A stretch of DNA of 64,000 bases, from IMG/VR virus record IMGVR_UViG_3300035698_025127, positions 55,933-119,932 of that record; one strand, written 5' to 3'. A program made the position numbers and the translations under genes. The stretch comes from a virus. Shown here piece after piece: positions 1 through 8,920 of the stretch. Each line of letters opens with the position of its first letter. The stretch's first letter is position 1. The notes under the pieces were generated by a model. That model ran no database searches, was not told the DNA's origin, and saw nothing but the letters and a program-made list of their open reading frames with translations.

Positions 1-15
1 TAAAGGCAGACAAAC

Positions 16-246
16 ATGGGAGAAATTAAATTTAGGTTATTGACCAAAGCCGAAGCCGCTGTGTATGGCTTAAACGGTGGAAATCTTTATTTACAATGGA
101 CAAACGGTTTAGCCGATCCAGTTAACCTTATAGAAAGGGCAGAGAATTTTCTATGGGAACAGAAACACATAAGAGCAAAAGTAGACATTTTACCGATCAG
201 ACGGAACGCGGTTCTACTGAGGGCGCAGGAATTACCGATAATGTAA
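16..246 (+). CDS. Hypothetical protein, 76 aa
   Basis: An intact small ORF with an ATG preceded by a weak AGGCAGA-type site. The product has no motif I recognise. Its 3' end overlaps the next reading frame by 94 nt, so one of the two starts may be wrong. It opens a run of same-strand small genes leading to the replication helicase. Confidence 0.5.
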   Translation: MGEIKFRLLTKAEAAVYGLNGGNLYLQWTNGLADPVNLIERAENFLWEQKHIRAKVDILPIRRNAVLLRAQELPIM

Positions 247-608
247 CAAGTTTAATATCAAACGCATTATATGGTGATAAGGGCTCAAAACTAGCGCTAA
301 AAGCAGTTTTTATGGATTCGCTTTTAAAACTTCAGAAACATAAAAGTATAAATATTGTCGATTATGTTGAATTATTATTTGTATTAGTTTCATCTATCGA
401 CACATCTCGTACGTTATCTTTAGAGGAGGGCAAAGAAACTCCGCCTCAAGTACCAAAATCAGCTTTAATTATGCATAAAGGTGAGCCGTGCTTACAAGTA
501 TGGTCATTACCTGATGCTTCGGACAGTTATGTCCGTAAATTAACTGATCTTGAAAATGCAATTTTTATTAGACAACAAGGAAAAAATAATGAAGAAAGCG
601 CCGATTAA
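153..608 (+). CDS. Hypothetical protein, 151 aa
   Basis: An open frame in the phage gene direction, rich in polar residues at the N terminus. A hydrophobic helical stretch (residues about 65-85) is followed by a predicted strand-rich C-terminal half. The long overlap with the upstream gene makes the annotated ATG uncertain; no better start with a clear ribosome binding site is visible. Function not recognised. Confidence 0.5.
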   Translation: MGTETHKSKSRHFTDQTERGSTEGAGITDNVTSLISNALYGDKGSKLALKAVFMDSLLKLQKHKSINIVDYVELLFVLVSSIDTSRTLSLEEGKETPPQVPKSALIMHKGEPCLQVWSLPDASDSYVRKLTDLENAIFIRQQGKNNEESAD

Positions 609-1068
609 CGTATATAAAGAGTTATTTCCCGCAATGAAAAAGAAAATGCAGGAACATGAATTTTCTACCTCAAAATACTATATTCGTCTAGGAATTGAAG
701 ACGGGAAAAAGACTATTTATCCTATTCTAAAGGATAAAGAGAATGGTGAAGTAACTGATACTGATATCATGAATATTGACAGTGAAACAGCGGTATGCTT
801 AGTTATTGACTCTGCACAGATTAGATTATATGAAGGAACTGTCATTGGTCCGACTGACGCTTTTATGGAAATTTTTGAAAATTCACTAATTACTCGTAAA
901 AGTCGAGACAGTTTCAAAAAACAGTATGCGGAAAGTGCAAATGTGCCTATAACTACTGTTGATTTTTGTGCAGAACATAATATCGCACATCCTAAAAGTT
1001 TCGGGTGTCCTCAATGCAATGAAAATTCTCTAAAACAAGCCGAAAAGCTAAAGAATACAGTAAGTTAA
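589..1068 (+). CDS. Hypothetical protein with Cys/His cluster
   Basis: A 159-aa product. I chose the ATG at 589 because AAGGA lies 7-12 nt upstream; a longer reading begins at 550 but has no ribosome binding site. Near the C terminus, FCAEHNIAH and GCPQC form a Cys/His set that could bind one zinc ion. Its stop overlaps the next start by 1 nt (TAATG), indicating translational coupling. Function not recognised. Confidence 0.6.
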   Translation: MKKAPINVYKELFPAMKKKMQEHEFSTSKYYIRLGIEDGKKTIYPILKDKENGEVTDTDIMNIDSETAVCLVIDSAQIRLYEGTVIGPTDAFMEIFENSLITRKSRDSFKKQYAESANVPITTVDFCAEHNIAHPKSFGCPQCNENSLKQAEKLKNTVS

Positions 1069-1544
1069 TGAATTTAACAGAATATATTGACAACCCGCAT
1101 AAAATATCAGAATTAAAAATACACGATCTAGTTGTTTTTAATAGTATTGATAATAGTGGCTATGAATGGGTACAAATATTTGCCACACCGTGGTATGATA
1201 TTCGTTATAATCACATAGTTATACCATTTTTGCGGAAACATATTCTGGATTATGTCTTTGTAAGTTCTAAAAATGTCAATTTACAAGAGTGTATTTCTGA
1301 TACAGATATTAGTGAAATATACAGAATTATTGGAAGTTGGCTGACAGTTGTAAAAAACGAGATCTATTTAAAGACAATATTCAACAAGTTGACGAGGACA
1401 CTTCGAGATATTAACATAAATGACGATGTTATATTAGAAATAGTTAGATTATTTGAGGCAGACCAATTTGCCAGACAAAAGCGTAAATTTGAAGAAAGGA
1501 TTCACCATGGCGCAAAAGCGAATAAAAAAAGTAGATTTCGATAG
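1068..1544 (+). CDS. Hypothetical protein, 158 aa
   Basis: Coupled to the preceding gene through TAATG. The product is mixed alpha/beta with a strongly basic C-terminal tail. It ends in TAG, showing that TAG is used as a normal stop in this genome. It overlaps the next gene by about 38 nt. Function not recognised. Confidence 0.6.
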   Translation: MNLTEYIDNPHKISELKIHDLVVFNSIDNSGYEWVQIFATPWYDIRYNHIVIPFLRKHILDYVFVSSKNVNLQECISDTDISEIYRIIGSWLTVVKNEIYLKTIFNKLTRTLRDININDDVILEIVRLFEADQFARQKRKFEERIHHGAKANKKSRFR

Positions 1545-2376
1545 AGATTATTTCAACTGGAGGGATGACAAAACAAATACTATTCGTCAGGAAGTTTATG
1601 CTAATAACTTGTATGAAATATCAGAACAAGTATTAATAGACATGCGCATATGGGATTTTAAAAAGGCAAAATTTTTACCTGAGCTTGTCTGCAAGGCAGT
1701 TTATGCCGGGGATAAATGTAGGCCTGAAGCTAATAATTCAAGTCCTTTTAGCTATATATATGCTGCACTATTTAAAACAGTTTTGTCACTAAATAAGGTG
1801 CATATCGAAGAATTAAAGCATAGTTCTATTACAAGTGTAGACGACGAATTGGAGCGATATTTAGAATCGAAAGCCAATAATGGCATTGATTTGTCAGAAT
1901 ATATTGAGGCAACTAAACTTAATTGCGCGATAGATTCTTATATTGCATTAAAAGAAAACTATCGTACTGACATGTTTGATAGTACGTTTATACAGTGTTG
2001 CAAAAATATGGCGGCTTGCGGTCTATCGCGCGAGGAAAGCGATTTAATTGTTAGCAATTTTAATGTATCTGATAGCCCGCTTTTTGAAAAAATGCCACAT
2101 TTAAGTAGCAATTTTATGTATAAGTTAGAAGTCTTGTCGGATTTAATAAATAAGTTAGAGGCAACTAATTTTACAACAATGACAACTACTGCCAATGTTT
2201 TAGCACGATATAATTCTCTTATACGTAAAGGATATATAAAAATTCGGAAAATTGAAACATTGCACAGAAACCTTTCCAAGTATGCCGAAAGTAGGGGATT
2301 TACACTTATACAGCGTAAATACAATGATAGTTATTTGTTATATTTAGAATTTAATATGGAGAATTTAAATGTTTAG
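1507..2376 (+). CDS. Hypothetical protein, 289 aa
   Basis: The ATG at 1507 follows GAAAGGA, a better site than the upstream in-frame ATG at 1453, which lies deep inside the previous gene. The protein is mostly helical with a basic N terminus. The segment around residues 75-105 (SSPFSYIYAALF onward) weakly recalls region 2 of phage late sigma factors of the gp55 type, but the similarity is too slight for a call. It could be a DNA- or polymerase-binding protein. Confidence 0.55.
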   Translation: MAQKRIKKVDFDRDYFNWRDDKTNTIRQEVYANNLYEISEQVLIDMRIWDFKKAKFLPELVCKAVYAGDKCRPEANNSSPFSYIYAALFKTVLSLNKVHIEELKHSSITSVDDELERYLESKANNGIDLSEYIEATKLNCAIDSYIALKENYRTDMFDSTFIQCCKNMAACGLSREESDLIVSNFNVSDSPLFEKMPHLSSNFMYKLEVLSDLINKLEATNFTTMTTTANVLARYNSLIRKGYIKIRKIETLHRNLSKYAESRGFTLIQRKYNDSYLLYLEFNMENLNV

Positions 2377-2800
2377 TATATTAATTTCGTGGTCAATATT
2401 GGCTGCTGTAGTGTTTATTGTTTTGTCAGTTTATTTTGTAAAAGAAGTCAGGGCAAAATCTGTTATTAAAGTTCAATATGATCAAATTGTATTGAAAAAC
2501 ATGCTTAGTTATTTGACACAAGTAGCTTTGTTAAGCCAAACGAGAATACAAAATATCGTCATGGAATCAGAAAATGCACTTAAAGTATTTCTTGCAAATA
2601 ACTTAAATGCTGGATATCAAGCATTAACTGATGGTACCGGATTTGAAACTCACGAACCAACATTGTCAAATGAAGAAATAGTTACAACTCTGGAAAAAAT
2701 TCGGGAACATAGCGTACGTATAGCTTATACAAGACTCGGATTTGGACTGTGGTTTGTCCAGTTTGCCATTTTGCTAACTTTATTTGTAATAGGAACATAA
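2369..2800 (+). CDS. Small membrane protein with two TM segments
   Basis: A 143-aa protein with a hydrophobic segment at residues 3-23 and another at about 122-141, separated by a soluble helical middle. This suggests a hairpin topology with the middle on one side of the membrane. The ATG follows GGAG by 8 nt and overlaps the upstream stop. It lies directly before the helicase gene, but nothing links it to replication by sequence. Confidence 0.65.
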   Translation: MFSILISWSILAAVVFIVLSVYFVKEVRAKSVIKVQYDQIVLKNMLSYLTQVALLSQTRIQNIVMESENALKVFLANNLNAGYQALTDGTGFETHEPTLSNEEIVTTLEKIREHSVRIAYTRLGFGLWFVQFAILLTLFVIGT

Positions 2801-4174
2801 ATGTCACAAGAAGCTGCTCTACAACAGGCAATTAGTAATGCACCCAAGACAGTAGGATTAGGAAAACAACTAGAAAAACAAATTATTAGCAATTCACTTG
2901 AAAATAGAGAATTCTTTTTATATGCTTATGAACTTATTGAACCTTCACATTTTGACGATCAAAAAAATAGTGTCATATGGAGTTTCTTAAAGAAATATTA
3001 TTCTACATATAAGATAGTGCCTTCCAGGCTTGTTTTGGAAAATGCATTATCAAAGAAAAATATTGATTTTGAAATACCAGATGTTGATTATAGTTCTATT
3101 GATTATGTCAAAGAAGAGGTCTTTAGAATCATAAAATTGCAGAAGTACGAACGTTTTTTGTTAAGTGCTATTTTACAGGCAAGCGAAACAAACCCGGAAT
3201 ATGACAAGTTATTTGAAGAATTCAAAAAAGTAATTCACATTCAAAATGAAATGTCTGCCGGTATTCAGTATTTTGATGTAAGAACTCGAATGGAGCGTGC
3301 TTCTCAAATGTGGAATGATAGAATTTCTTCAGGATTTCCATCGCTTGATATGCATTTGCCGGGTGGTGGATTCGGCAGAAAAGAAGCTGCTGCAGTCATG
3401 GCCCCGCCGGGTGTTGGAAAATCGTTATGGCTAGTAAATTTCGGCGCGAAGTTTGTTCAACGTGGCATGAAAGTCTTACATTTTACACGAGAAGTTTCTG
3501 AAGAAATTCTAAGTTTGCGATATGACAGTTGTTATCTTGGTAAAAATTCTGATGATGTACTAAGCAATATTGATTTATCTGTTCAACAGATTGAAGGGTT
3601 GCACAGTATTATTTCAAAAGAAAAAGATAAAAATCTGTTATGGGTAAAAGAATTCCCAACTGGTGCATCATCTATTAATGAAGCACAGGCTTATTTGCAA
3701 ATGCTTAAAGATAGGTACAATTTTAAGCCTGATGTAATTATTGATGATTATTTAGACCTTGCGCGCTCTTCAACTTCTTACAAGTCTTCTTATGAAGAAC
3801 AGGCAAGTGTTTTCAAAGAGTTTCGAGGGTGGATGGTAAAAGAGAGTATGTGTGGTTTAACCGCACTACAAACAACGCGAGAAGCGGAAGGGCTAGTGGA
3901 GCCCATTAAAATGAAACATACGTCTGATAGCTATCAAAAACCACGTTTACTTGATTTACTTATGACAATAAACGAGTCTCCTAATGACAAAATAAATAGC
4001 AAACAGCGTCTGTATTTAGCCAAAAACAGAAATAAGGCTGCTGATACCTCCATTATTTTTGGAGTAAATAAACCCAAAATGAGGGTTTTAGATCAAGGCG
4101 AAACATATGCCAACAGTCGCGCGGATGCGCCTAGAAGCATTTCGGAAAGGATACATGATGACACTCCATTCTAA
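2801..4174 (+). CDS. Replicative DNA helicase, DnaB/gp41 type
   Basis: A 457-aa SF4 helicase that would unwind the phage replication fork as a hexamer using NTP. The N-terminal part (to about residue 165) is helical like the DnaB N domain. Then comes a RecA-like motor with Walker A APPGVGKS at residues 201-208 and a Walker B region ending in VIIDDYLDL. Length and domain order fit T4 gp41 and DnaB. The start is at ATG immediately after the preceding TAA. The UvsY-like gene follows at once, so fork unwinding and recombination-dependent replication are co-encoded. Confidence 0.9.
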   Translation: MSQEAALQQAISNAPKTVGLGKQLEKQIISNSLENREFFLYAYELIEPSHFDDQKNSVIWSFLKKYYSTYKIVPSRLVLENALSKKNIDFEIPDVDYSSIDYVKEEVFRIIKLQKYERFLLSAILQASETNPEYDKLFEEFKKVIHIQNEMSAGIQYFDVRTRMERASQMWNDRISSGFPSLDMHLPGGGFGRKEAAAVMAPPGVGKSLWLVNFGAKFVQRGMKVLHFTREVSEEILSLRYDSCYLGKNSDDVLSNIDLSVQQIEGLHSIISKEKDKNLLWVKEFPTGASSINEAQAYLQMLKDRYNFKPDVIIDDYLDLARSSTSYKSSYEEQASVFKEFRGWMVKESMCGLTALQTTREAEGLVEPIKMKHTSDSYQKPRLLDLLMTINESPNDKINSKQRLYLAKNRNKAADTSIIFGVNKPKMRVLDQGETYANSRADAPRSISERIHDDTPF

Positions 4175-4784
4175 TATCGAAGAAGTTATTATTAATGTGC
4201 AAGTAGGTACTGACAGATTAAACCGTTCCTTGACAGACGATTTAAAGATTGACGAGGACCGTATTAATCGCTGGTTAATTGAAATTCCGTCAAAAACCGC
4301 TTATTGGGGTGCATGGTCAAAACGTGCAAAAATGGAACGACTAAGAGCGGAATACAATAAAGAATCTGCTCTTATTCAATCAAAAGCAATGGCTCGAAGT
4401 GCATTAAATGCTTCCAAAAGAGAAGACTTATTAGCATATGCCAGGGCTAATACGGAAGAAAAGAAAGCTCTTTTGAAACCAAAGGATGTTACTGAAACCG
4501 AAGTGACAGACTTGGCAAAGAATATGCCTGCTTATGTCGATTCTATAGCATTATATTTGAAAACTCGTGAAGCCGATGAGATGTTAGATGCAGCCATGGA
4601 AGCTTTTAAAATTTGTCATGGCGCTTTAATGACATTGGCAGCTAATATGCGTACCGAATACAAAACATATGGAAACCATATTAAGCGTGAAGATTCAGAT
4701 TTTTCTGGTAAAAATACTTTAGCGAAAGCATCTAAAAATGCCGTAGAATATGCTACAAAAACTATAAAGGGAATACATGAATAA
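4155..4784 (+). CDS. Possible UvsY-like recombination mediator
   Basis: A 209-aa, highly charged, helical protein. The ATGATG at 4155/4158 sits 7 nt after GGAAAGG, so I prefer it to the earlier in-frame ATG at 4107. The helical pattern, with an aromatic/Trp start near residue 55, a central Lys/Glu-rich helix and a C-terminal helix ending MRTEY, resembles the layout of T4 UvsY, which loads UvsX onto SSB-coated ssDNA. Position between the helicase and SSB fits. The match is by pattern only. Confidence 0.45.
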   Translation: MMTLHSNIEEVIINVQVGTDRLNRSLTDDLKIDEDRINRWLIEIPSKTAYWGAWSKRAKMERLRAEYNKESALIQSKAMARSALNASKREDLLAYARANTEEKKALLKPKDVTETEVTDLAKNMPAYVDSIALYLKTREADEMLDAAMEAFKICHGALMTLAANMRTEYKTYGNHIKREDSDFSGKNTLAKASKNAVEYATKTIKGIHE

Positions 4785-5004
4785 GTACACAAAGGAAGAG
4801 TTAGAGGTCATTAAAATGTGGGAATTTTTTCTTAATGACACTAGTGTTCCAGAAAAGTTATTGTATGAAAAGGCGATGGAATTGGAAAATATAATGAATG
4901 AAATGAGAAAAAATCCATGGTCGCTTTCTATTGAGCCTTTAAATGAAGTTTTTCATAAAATGCAATGTGATTTTCCAAAACAAAAAGAGGTAAATAATGA
5001 ATAA
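4777..5004 (+). CDS. Small protein, tandem paralogue A
   Basis: A 75-aa acidic helical protein beginning MNKYTKEEL. It overlaps the previous stop by 8 nt. The next gene begins MNKYTHEQL and has the same order of helices, so the two look like a tandem duplication. No function recognised. Confidence 0.65.
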   Translation: MNKYTKEELEVIKMWEFFLNDTSVPEKLLYEKAMELENIMNEMRKNPWSLSIEPLNEVFHKMQCDFPKQKEVNNE

Positions 5005-5398
5005 GTACACGCACGAACAATTGATTAATTTTGTGACAAGGTGGTCTGAAATTCTTTCAAAGTTTGACATTTCGGAAGAGCAAATAACCGAGTATGCTGT
5101 TAGATTAGAAGAAGCCGATAAACTTCCACTTAATCCTCTTGGTGAAAGTGTTAATACAATTATGAAAAAAATGTACAAAGAGCTTCCACTTCGTAGTGAT
5201 AAAAAAGTTCAAGAAATTGAGACTTCAGAAACTGAAAACTATGATTCTTTAAAACTGTTATTTGATGAGTTAGAGCAAAAACTAGAAAGCGCATTAAATA
5301 GAATTGTAAAATTAGAAACAAATTCTAATAGGTACGTTCACCCGCAAATGCGTAGGGACGGATATTGTGATGGGTTGAGGCGTAGAGGTGGGGGGTAG
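4997..5398 (+). CDS. Small protein, tandem paralogue B
   Basis: A 133-aa protein sharing its N-terminal MNKYT and first helices with the preceding 75-aa gene. It is extended by a predicted coiled coil (about residues 75-110) and a Gly/Arg-rich tail ending in RRRGGG. The tail could contact nucleic acid. It starts at ATG overlapping the upstream TAA. Function unknown. Confidence 0.65.
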   Translation: MNKYTHEQLINFVTRWSEILSKFDISEEQITEYAVRLEEADKLPLNPLGESVNTIMKKMYKELPLRSDKKVQEIETSETENYDSLKLLFDELEQKLESALNRIVKLETNSNRYVHPQMRRDGYCDGLRRRGGG

Positions 5399-5401
5399 AT
5401 A

Positions 5402-5623
5402 ATGTCAAAGAAAATTATTACAAGAAGTATTGTATTTGTTGGCAATCGCGGTATCCCCGAAGAACTTGAAAATAAAACTGATATTAAGTTATTTGAATAT
5501 TTGACTGACCATTGTGAAGGCACAATTGTTATGTTTGATAATATGAACCGATCTTGGCGTTGGGGCTGTAAAAAGCGGGAACGCATGAAAAAGTTACCAC
5601 ATGCAGTTACGCTAATAATTTAG
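5402..5623 (+). CDS. Hypothetical protein, 73 aa
   Basis: A small basic protein starting 3 nt after the previous stop, part of the same transcription run. The C-terminal half has aromatic and basic residues (RSWRWGCKKRERMKK). No family recognised. Confidence 0.55.
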   Translation: MSKKIITRSIVFVGNRGIPEELENKTDIKLFEYLTDHCEGTIVMFDNMNRSWRWGCKKRERMKKLPHAVTLII

Positions 5624-5632
5624 GAGAACATT

Positions 5633-5989
5633 ATGGGATTTTTAACAGGCTGGAATTTTGCAGCATTATTGATTACTGGCTCATTTATTTTTGGCATTAT
5701 GGCCAAGCTAAAAATGGTCTTTCCGGCCTTTTTTAAGAGACCTCTTGTAAATAGGTTCAAACCTACGTACGCTATTATAGCGGGAGTAGTTATTTGTCTA
5801 TTACCCGGAATATTGGAAGGCGAACTTCCGATACCGTTAAAAATATTCTTAGGTGCGAATGCCGGTTTATATTCGCACTTCTTTAACTCTGTTCTCAGAA
5901 AATTCATTCGTAATCAGGTCGCAACCAATTATATTAAGGCCAATGATTACAATGAAAATGAAGAAGATTTTATTTCTTCGCGAGAATAG
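5633..5989 (+). CDS. Membrane protein, holin-like topology
   Basis: A 118-aa protein with hydrophobic segments at about residues 6-24, 44-62 and 68-84, followed by a charged C-terminal tail rich in Glu and Asn. AGGAG lies 5 nt upstream of the ATG. Size, segments and charged tail resemble a holin, but no lysis enzyme is next to it, so this is only a topology-based suggestion. Confidence 0.55.
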   Translation: MGFLTGWNFAALLITGSFIFGIMAKLKMVFPAFFKRPLVNRFKPTYAIIAGVVICLLPGILEGELPIPLKIFLGANAGLYSHFFNSVLRKFIRNQVATNYIKANDYNENEEDFISSRE

Positions 5990-6122
5990 TACGTTAAGAT
6001 ATAGAAATCCACTGTATGGATGATACTTGGGAACCAAAAACTGTTTGCCGAATGGCTTAACTTGTAACAATGTCTTGATACTTTTCATCCGGGTATCATG
6101 TAAAGAAAGAAAGAGAAACGAA

Positions 6123-7190
6123 ATGACTCATGGCGTAGATATCAAAAAATTACTTGCAAACGCGGAAAACATGAAAAATGGCGGCGGGTTTAATAGTAAT
6201 TTTTGGAGCCCTAAAGAGGCCAAAACAACTATTAGAATTATCCCGCCTAATCCTGAAATTCAAGGTATGCTCCCGGGCGTGTTCTTTGTAAAACACAATG
6301 AACATAATATCAATGGCCAACGTATTGGTTGTGCTGCCGAAATTCTTCAGGAAGATTGTCCTATTTGCACGAAACGAATCGAAATTTACCGCGAACGTAA
6401 AGGCAATCCTGCAAGCTGTACCCCCGAGAGAGAGCAGTTTCTCGCTGCAACTCACAGTTCAAGACGTTTTCTTGCCTTAGTTATTGTTAAAGGCGAAGAA
6501 GACAAGGGTGTACAAATTTGGAGTTTCGGCAAGAAAATGTTAGACAAGTTGCTTTCATTTTATGTTGATTTCTGTGCTGATGGCGATGATGAATTGTCAG
6601 ACATGGACAATGGTCGTGATATTATTATCAACAAGACGATTATTCATACTGAAAACGGAAATTTCCCCAACTATGATAATTCCATTCCGTCTCCGAAATT
6701 AACGGCAGCCGGCACCCCCGAAATGATTGCAAAATGGTGGACAGAACAACCTAAATTGTTAGAAATTGCTTCTGCAAACATTAAGTCCTATTCTGAAGTT
6801 GCGCAGATTGCAGAACAACTCATGGAATCATTTGAGAGAAAGGCCCCACAAGCTCCACAAACGCCTCAGGCGTTACAGAGCTATGCTGCCCCTACCGCTA
6901 GTACTCCTGGCACCCCGCAATCAACTGTGGGCGGCCCCCCGGAACTTAGTATTGCTGGTGTACTGGGTGAGATTGATCTATCTAGCCCCGAAGCACTCAT
7001 TGCTTTTCAGGGATGGCAAAAAAATGGCAATAACGATTTACAGTTATTGTTAGAAGTTGCCAATTCTTATCCTAAACCTGGTACAACAGCCGCAGCAGCG
7101 CCTCAAAAGCCAGCGGAAAAAGTACAGACAGAAATTTATGATGATCCCGAAGCATTGTTAGCTAAAATTCAAAACGAATTAGATGAATAA
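6123..7190 (+). CDS. Single-stranded DNA-binding protein, gp32-like with zinc site
   Basis: A 355-aa ssDNA-binding protein for replication and recombination. From the ATG at 6123 (after GAGAAACG), residues His58/His61, Cys70, Cys79 and Cys82 repeat the His-Cys-Cys-Cys zinc pattern of T4 gp32 (C-x8-C-x2-C here). The core OB-like region is followed by a Pro/Ala/Gln-rich linker (about residues 245-290), and the protein ends in an acidic tail (EIYDDPEALLAKIQNELDE). Acidic tails of SSB proteins bind partner proteins, here plausibly UvsX, UvsY or the helicase. The upstream in-frame ATG at 6027 is unlikely. An intrinsic terminator follows. Confidence 0.88.
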   Translation: MTHGVDIKKLLANAENMKNGGGFNSNFWSPKEAKTTIRIIPPNPEIQGMLPGVFFVKHNEHNINGQRIGCAAEILQEDCPICTKRIEIYRERKGNPASCTPEREQFLAATHSSRRFLALVIVKGEEDKGVQIWSFGKKMLDKLLSFYVDFCADGDDELSDMDNGRDIIINKTIIHTENGNFPNYDNSIPSPKLTAAGTPEMIAKWWTEQPKLLEIASANIKSYSEVAQIAEQLMESFERKAPQAPQTPQALQSYAAPTASTPGTPQSTVGGPPELSIAGVLGEIDLSSPEALIAFQGWQKNGNNDLQLLLEVANSYPKPGTTAAAAPQKPAEKVQTEIYDDPEALLAKIQNELDE

Positions 7191-7203
7191 TAAGTAAGGG
7201 AGA

Positions 7204-7234
7204 AAAGGGAGGGGTAATTCCCTCCCTTTGTTTC
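7204..7234 (+). terminator. Rho-independent terminator after SSB gene
   Basis: A 10-bp perfect stem (7204-7213 with 7220-7229, AAAGGGAGGG/CCCTCCCTTT) with a 6-nt loop, followed by GTTTCT. It separates the highly expressed SSB gene from the HU-like gene. Confidence 0.8.
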
Positions 7235-7238
7235 TATT

Positions 7239-7631
7239 ATGCCAAAAAGATATTTTCAAAAATTTGCAAAGTATTATGGTAGTTTTAGAGGCGCTTACAA
7301 TATAAGAAGGTCAATTACAGCTGACTTTGCCAGTGCATTCAATTTAACGCACGGCAAAGCACAGGAAATGGTTGACTTTTTTGTTGATAAGTTGTTATCT
7401 AATCTCTATAATGGCGTTAGAATCAGGTTTGATGATGTTTTTGTTATTTATCTGGAACCATATCATAGTTATATACACAAATTCTATAATTTTCAGATCA
7501 AACAAAATGACGAGGCACATAAACCATCGCACTGGGGACTAAAGATTCACTTATCGAAACCCGGGTTCAAAAAAATTAACGATTCTATGGGCATACCAGA
7601 TGAACGTGATTTTAGAAGTCCGAACGAATAG
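7239..7631 (+). CDS. HU/IHF-like DNA-binding protein (probable)
   Basis: A 130-aa basic protein. Residues about 28-60 (Phe-Asn-Leu-Thr, Ala, MVDFFVDKLLSNL, NGVRIRF) follow the HU pattern of two helices leading to a Gly turn and the first beta strand, and the C-terminal half is strand-rich. HU-like proteins bend DNA; in phages they serve packaging or replication. The gene sits between SSB and UvsX. The similarity is by pattern, so a different fold remains possible. Confidence 0.5.
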   Translation: MPKRYFQKFAKYYGSFRGAYNIRRSITADFASAFNLTHGKAQEMVDFFVDKLLSNLYNGVRIRFDDVFVIYLEPYHSYIHKFYNFQIKQNDEAHKPSHWGLKIHLSKPGFKKINDSMGIPDERDFRSPNE

Positions 7632-7639
7632 AGGCGCTT

Positions 7640-8920
7640 ATGGTAAAAAAAGTAACTAAAGCTGGAAAAAAAACAAAAACCCCGGTTAACAGAGTAACTG
7701 TAAATTCCAGTAATGTACTGGAAGAAGTAATGGGGCTAATAAGTAAGGACTATTCTTTTGCGTCTGTCAATGAAGAAGAAAAAACAAATTATTTGCCAAC
7801 GGGCAATTCAGCTATTGATTTTGTTTTAACAAATAAATTAACTGGCGGTGGCTGGCCTATTGGCAAGATTACTGAATTATCTGGCAATAATGCTACTGGC
7901 AAGTCTTTGCTGGGGTTATTAGCACTTATTTCTACTATGAATGGTGCTATTAAAGACGAAGACGGTAATCCGCAACCAGGCATTAGCGTTTTGATTGATA
8001 CTGAACGGGCATATAATGCAGAATTCTTTGAGTTATTAGGCGGAGACCATTCAAAATTAGTTTTGGCAACCCCCGAAACCGCTGAAGAAGTATATGATTT
8101 TGTTAAGAATTTCATTGAAATTACAAGAAAAAAAACAGATGTTCCCATTACATTTGTATTTGACTCTCTTGCTGGTACCCCAACTGCTAGCGAATTGGAA
8201 CGTGGCATATCAAGCGGTGAGCGAATGGGTATGCGTGGCATGATTCATGGCCGCGGTATTCGACTTATTAAGGATTTAATTGCAGATGAAAACATTACGT
8301 TTATTGTAATTAATCAGCTTAGAAAAACGTTTGCTATGTACGGCGATCCTGAAGATACAGTCGGCGGGGAAGCTATGAAATATCACGCTTCAATGCGATG
8401 TCGCCTGAAAAAGGGCTATAAAATTTCGACCAAGAAAGGCAAAGTTGAAGCCGGGGCAAAAGGTGTCAACCTGCGTGATATTGTTGGCATTCAGGGCAGG
8501 TTTGTAATACAAAAATCACGATTTACGCGACCATTTAGAGAAGTAACTTTTGACATTTTCTATCGTGGCGGTTTATCTCCGGTGTCAGGACTGTACGATG
8601 TACTTACAGACTTCTATAAAGATACAAACGGTACAATTGAACCATCAACTGAATGGACTGGCAATAAACCGGGACATTGGAAATATAATGTAGATGCCGA
8701 GACTGTTATACCGTTCAAAAAGAGCAATTTTGAAGCTATGCTTAGAGAAAATCTTCACCTTATTGCACCATATAACTTTGAAATTGTTGACCATGTATTA
8801 CCGATAGACGAAGTTGAAGTGGAAAACGGCATCGACGATCAAATTAAAAATGGTGATGATATTGACGATGATGATCTTGCCAATCTTATCGCACAGCCAT
8901 TAGAAGACGAAGAGGAATAA
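7640..8920 (+). CDS. uvsX: RecA-family recombinase UvsX
   Basis: A 426-aa ATP-dependent strand-exchange protein. A basic N-terminal tail precedes the RecA core: Walker A GNNATGKS at residues 82-89, then the ISVLIDTERAYN segment with the catalytic Glu, Walker B ending ITFVFDSLAG, and a QLRKTFAMYGDPEDTVGG region that matches the DNA-binding loop/GG signature of RecA proteins. The C terminus is very acidic, as in UvsX. It overlaps the start of the UvsW gene by 1 nt, so the two are translationally coupled. Confidence 0.88.
   Translation: MVKKVTKAGKKTKTPVNRVTVNSSNVLEEVMGLISKDYSFASVNEEEKTNYLPTGNSAIDFVLTNKLTGGGWPIGKITELSGNNATGKSLLGLLALISTMNGAIKDEDGNPQPGISVLIDTERAYNAEFFELLGGDHSKLVLATPETAEEVYDFVKNFIEITRKKTDVPITFVFDSLAGTPTASELERGISSGERMGMRGMIHGRGIRLIKDLIADENITFIVINQLRKTFAMYGDPEDTVGGEAMKYHASMRCRLKKGYKISTKKGKVEAGAKGVNLRDIVGIQGRFVIQKSRFTRPFREVTFDIFYRGGLSPVSGLYDVLTDFYKDTNGTIEPSTEWTGNKPGHWKYNVDAETVIPFKKSNFEAMLRENLHLIAPYNFEIVDHVLPIDEVEVENGIDDQIKNGDDIDDDDLANLIAQPLEDEEE

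Noticed and set aside
1507-2376. Late sigma factor (gp55-like)
   Set aside because: One short helical segment resembles region 2, but the rest does not align with sigma proteins.
6000-6122. Promoter or riboswitch before the SSB gene
   Set aside because: TTGATA and TATCAT boxes are only 13 bp apart, and the TGATAC/GTATCA pair is a short stem with a long loop; not enough to call.
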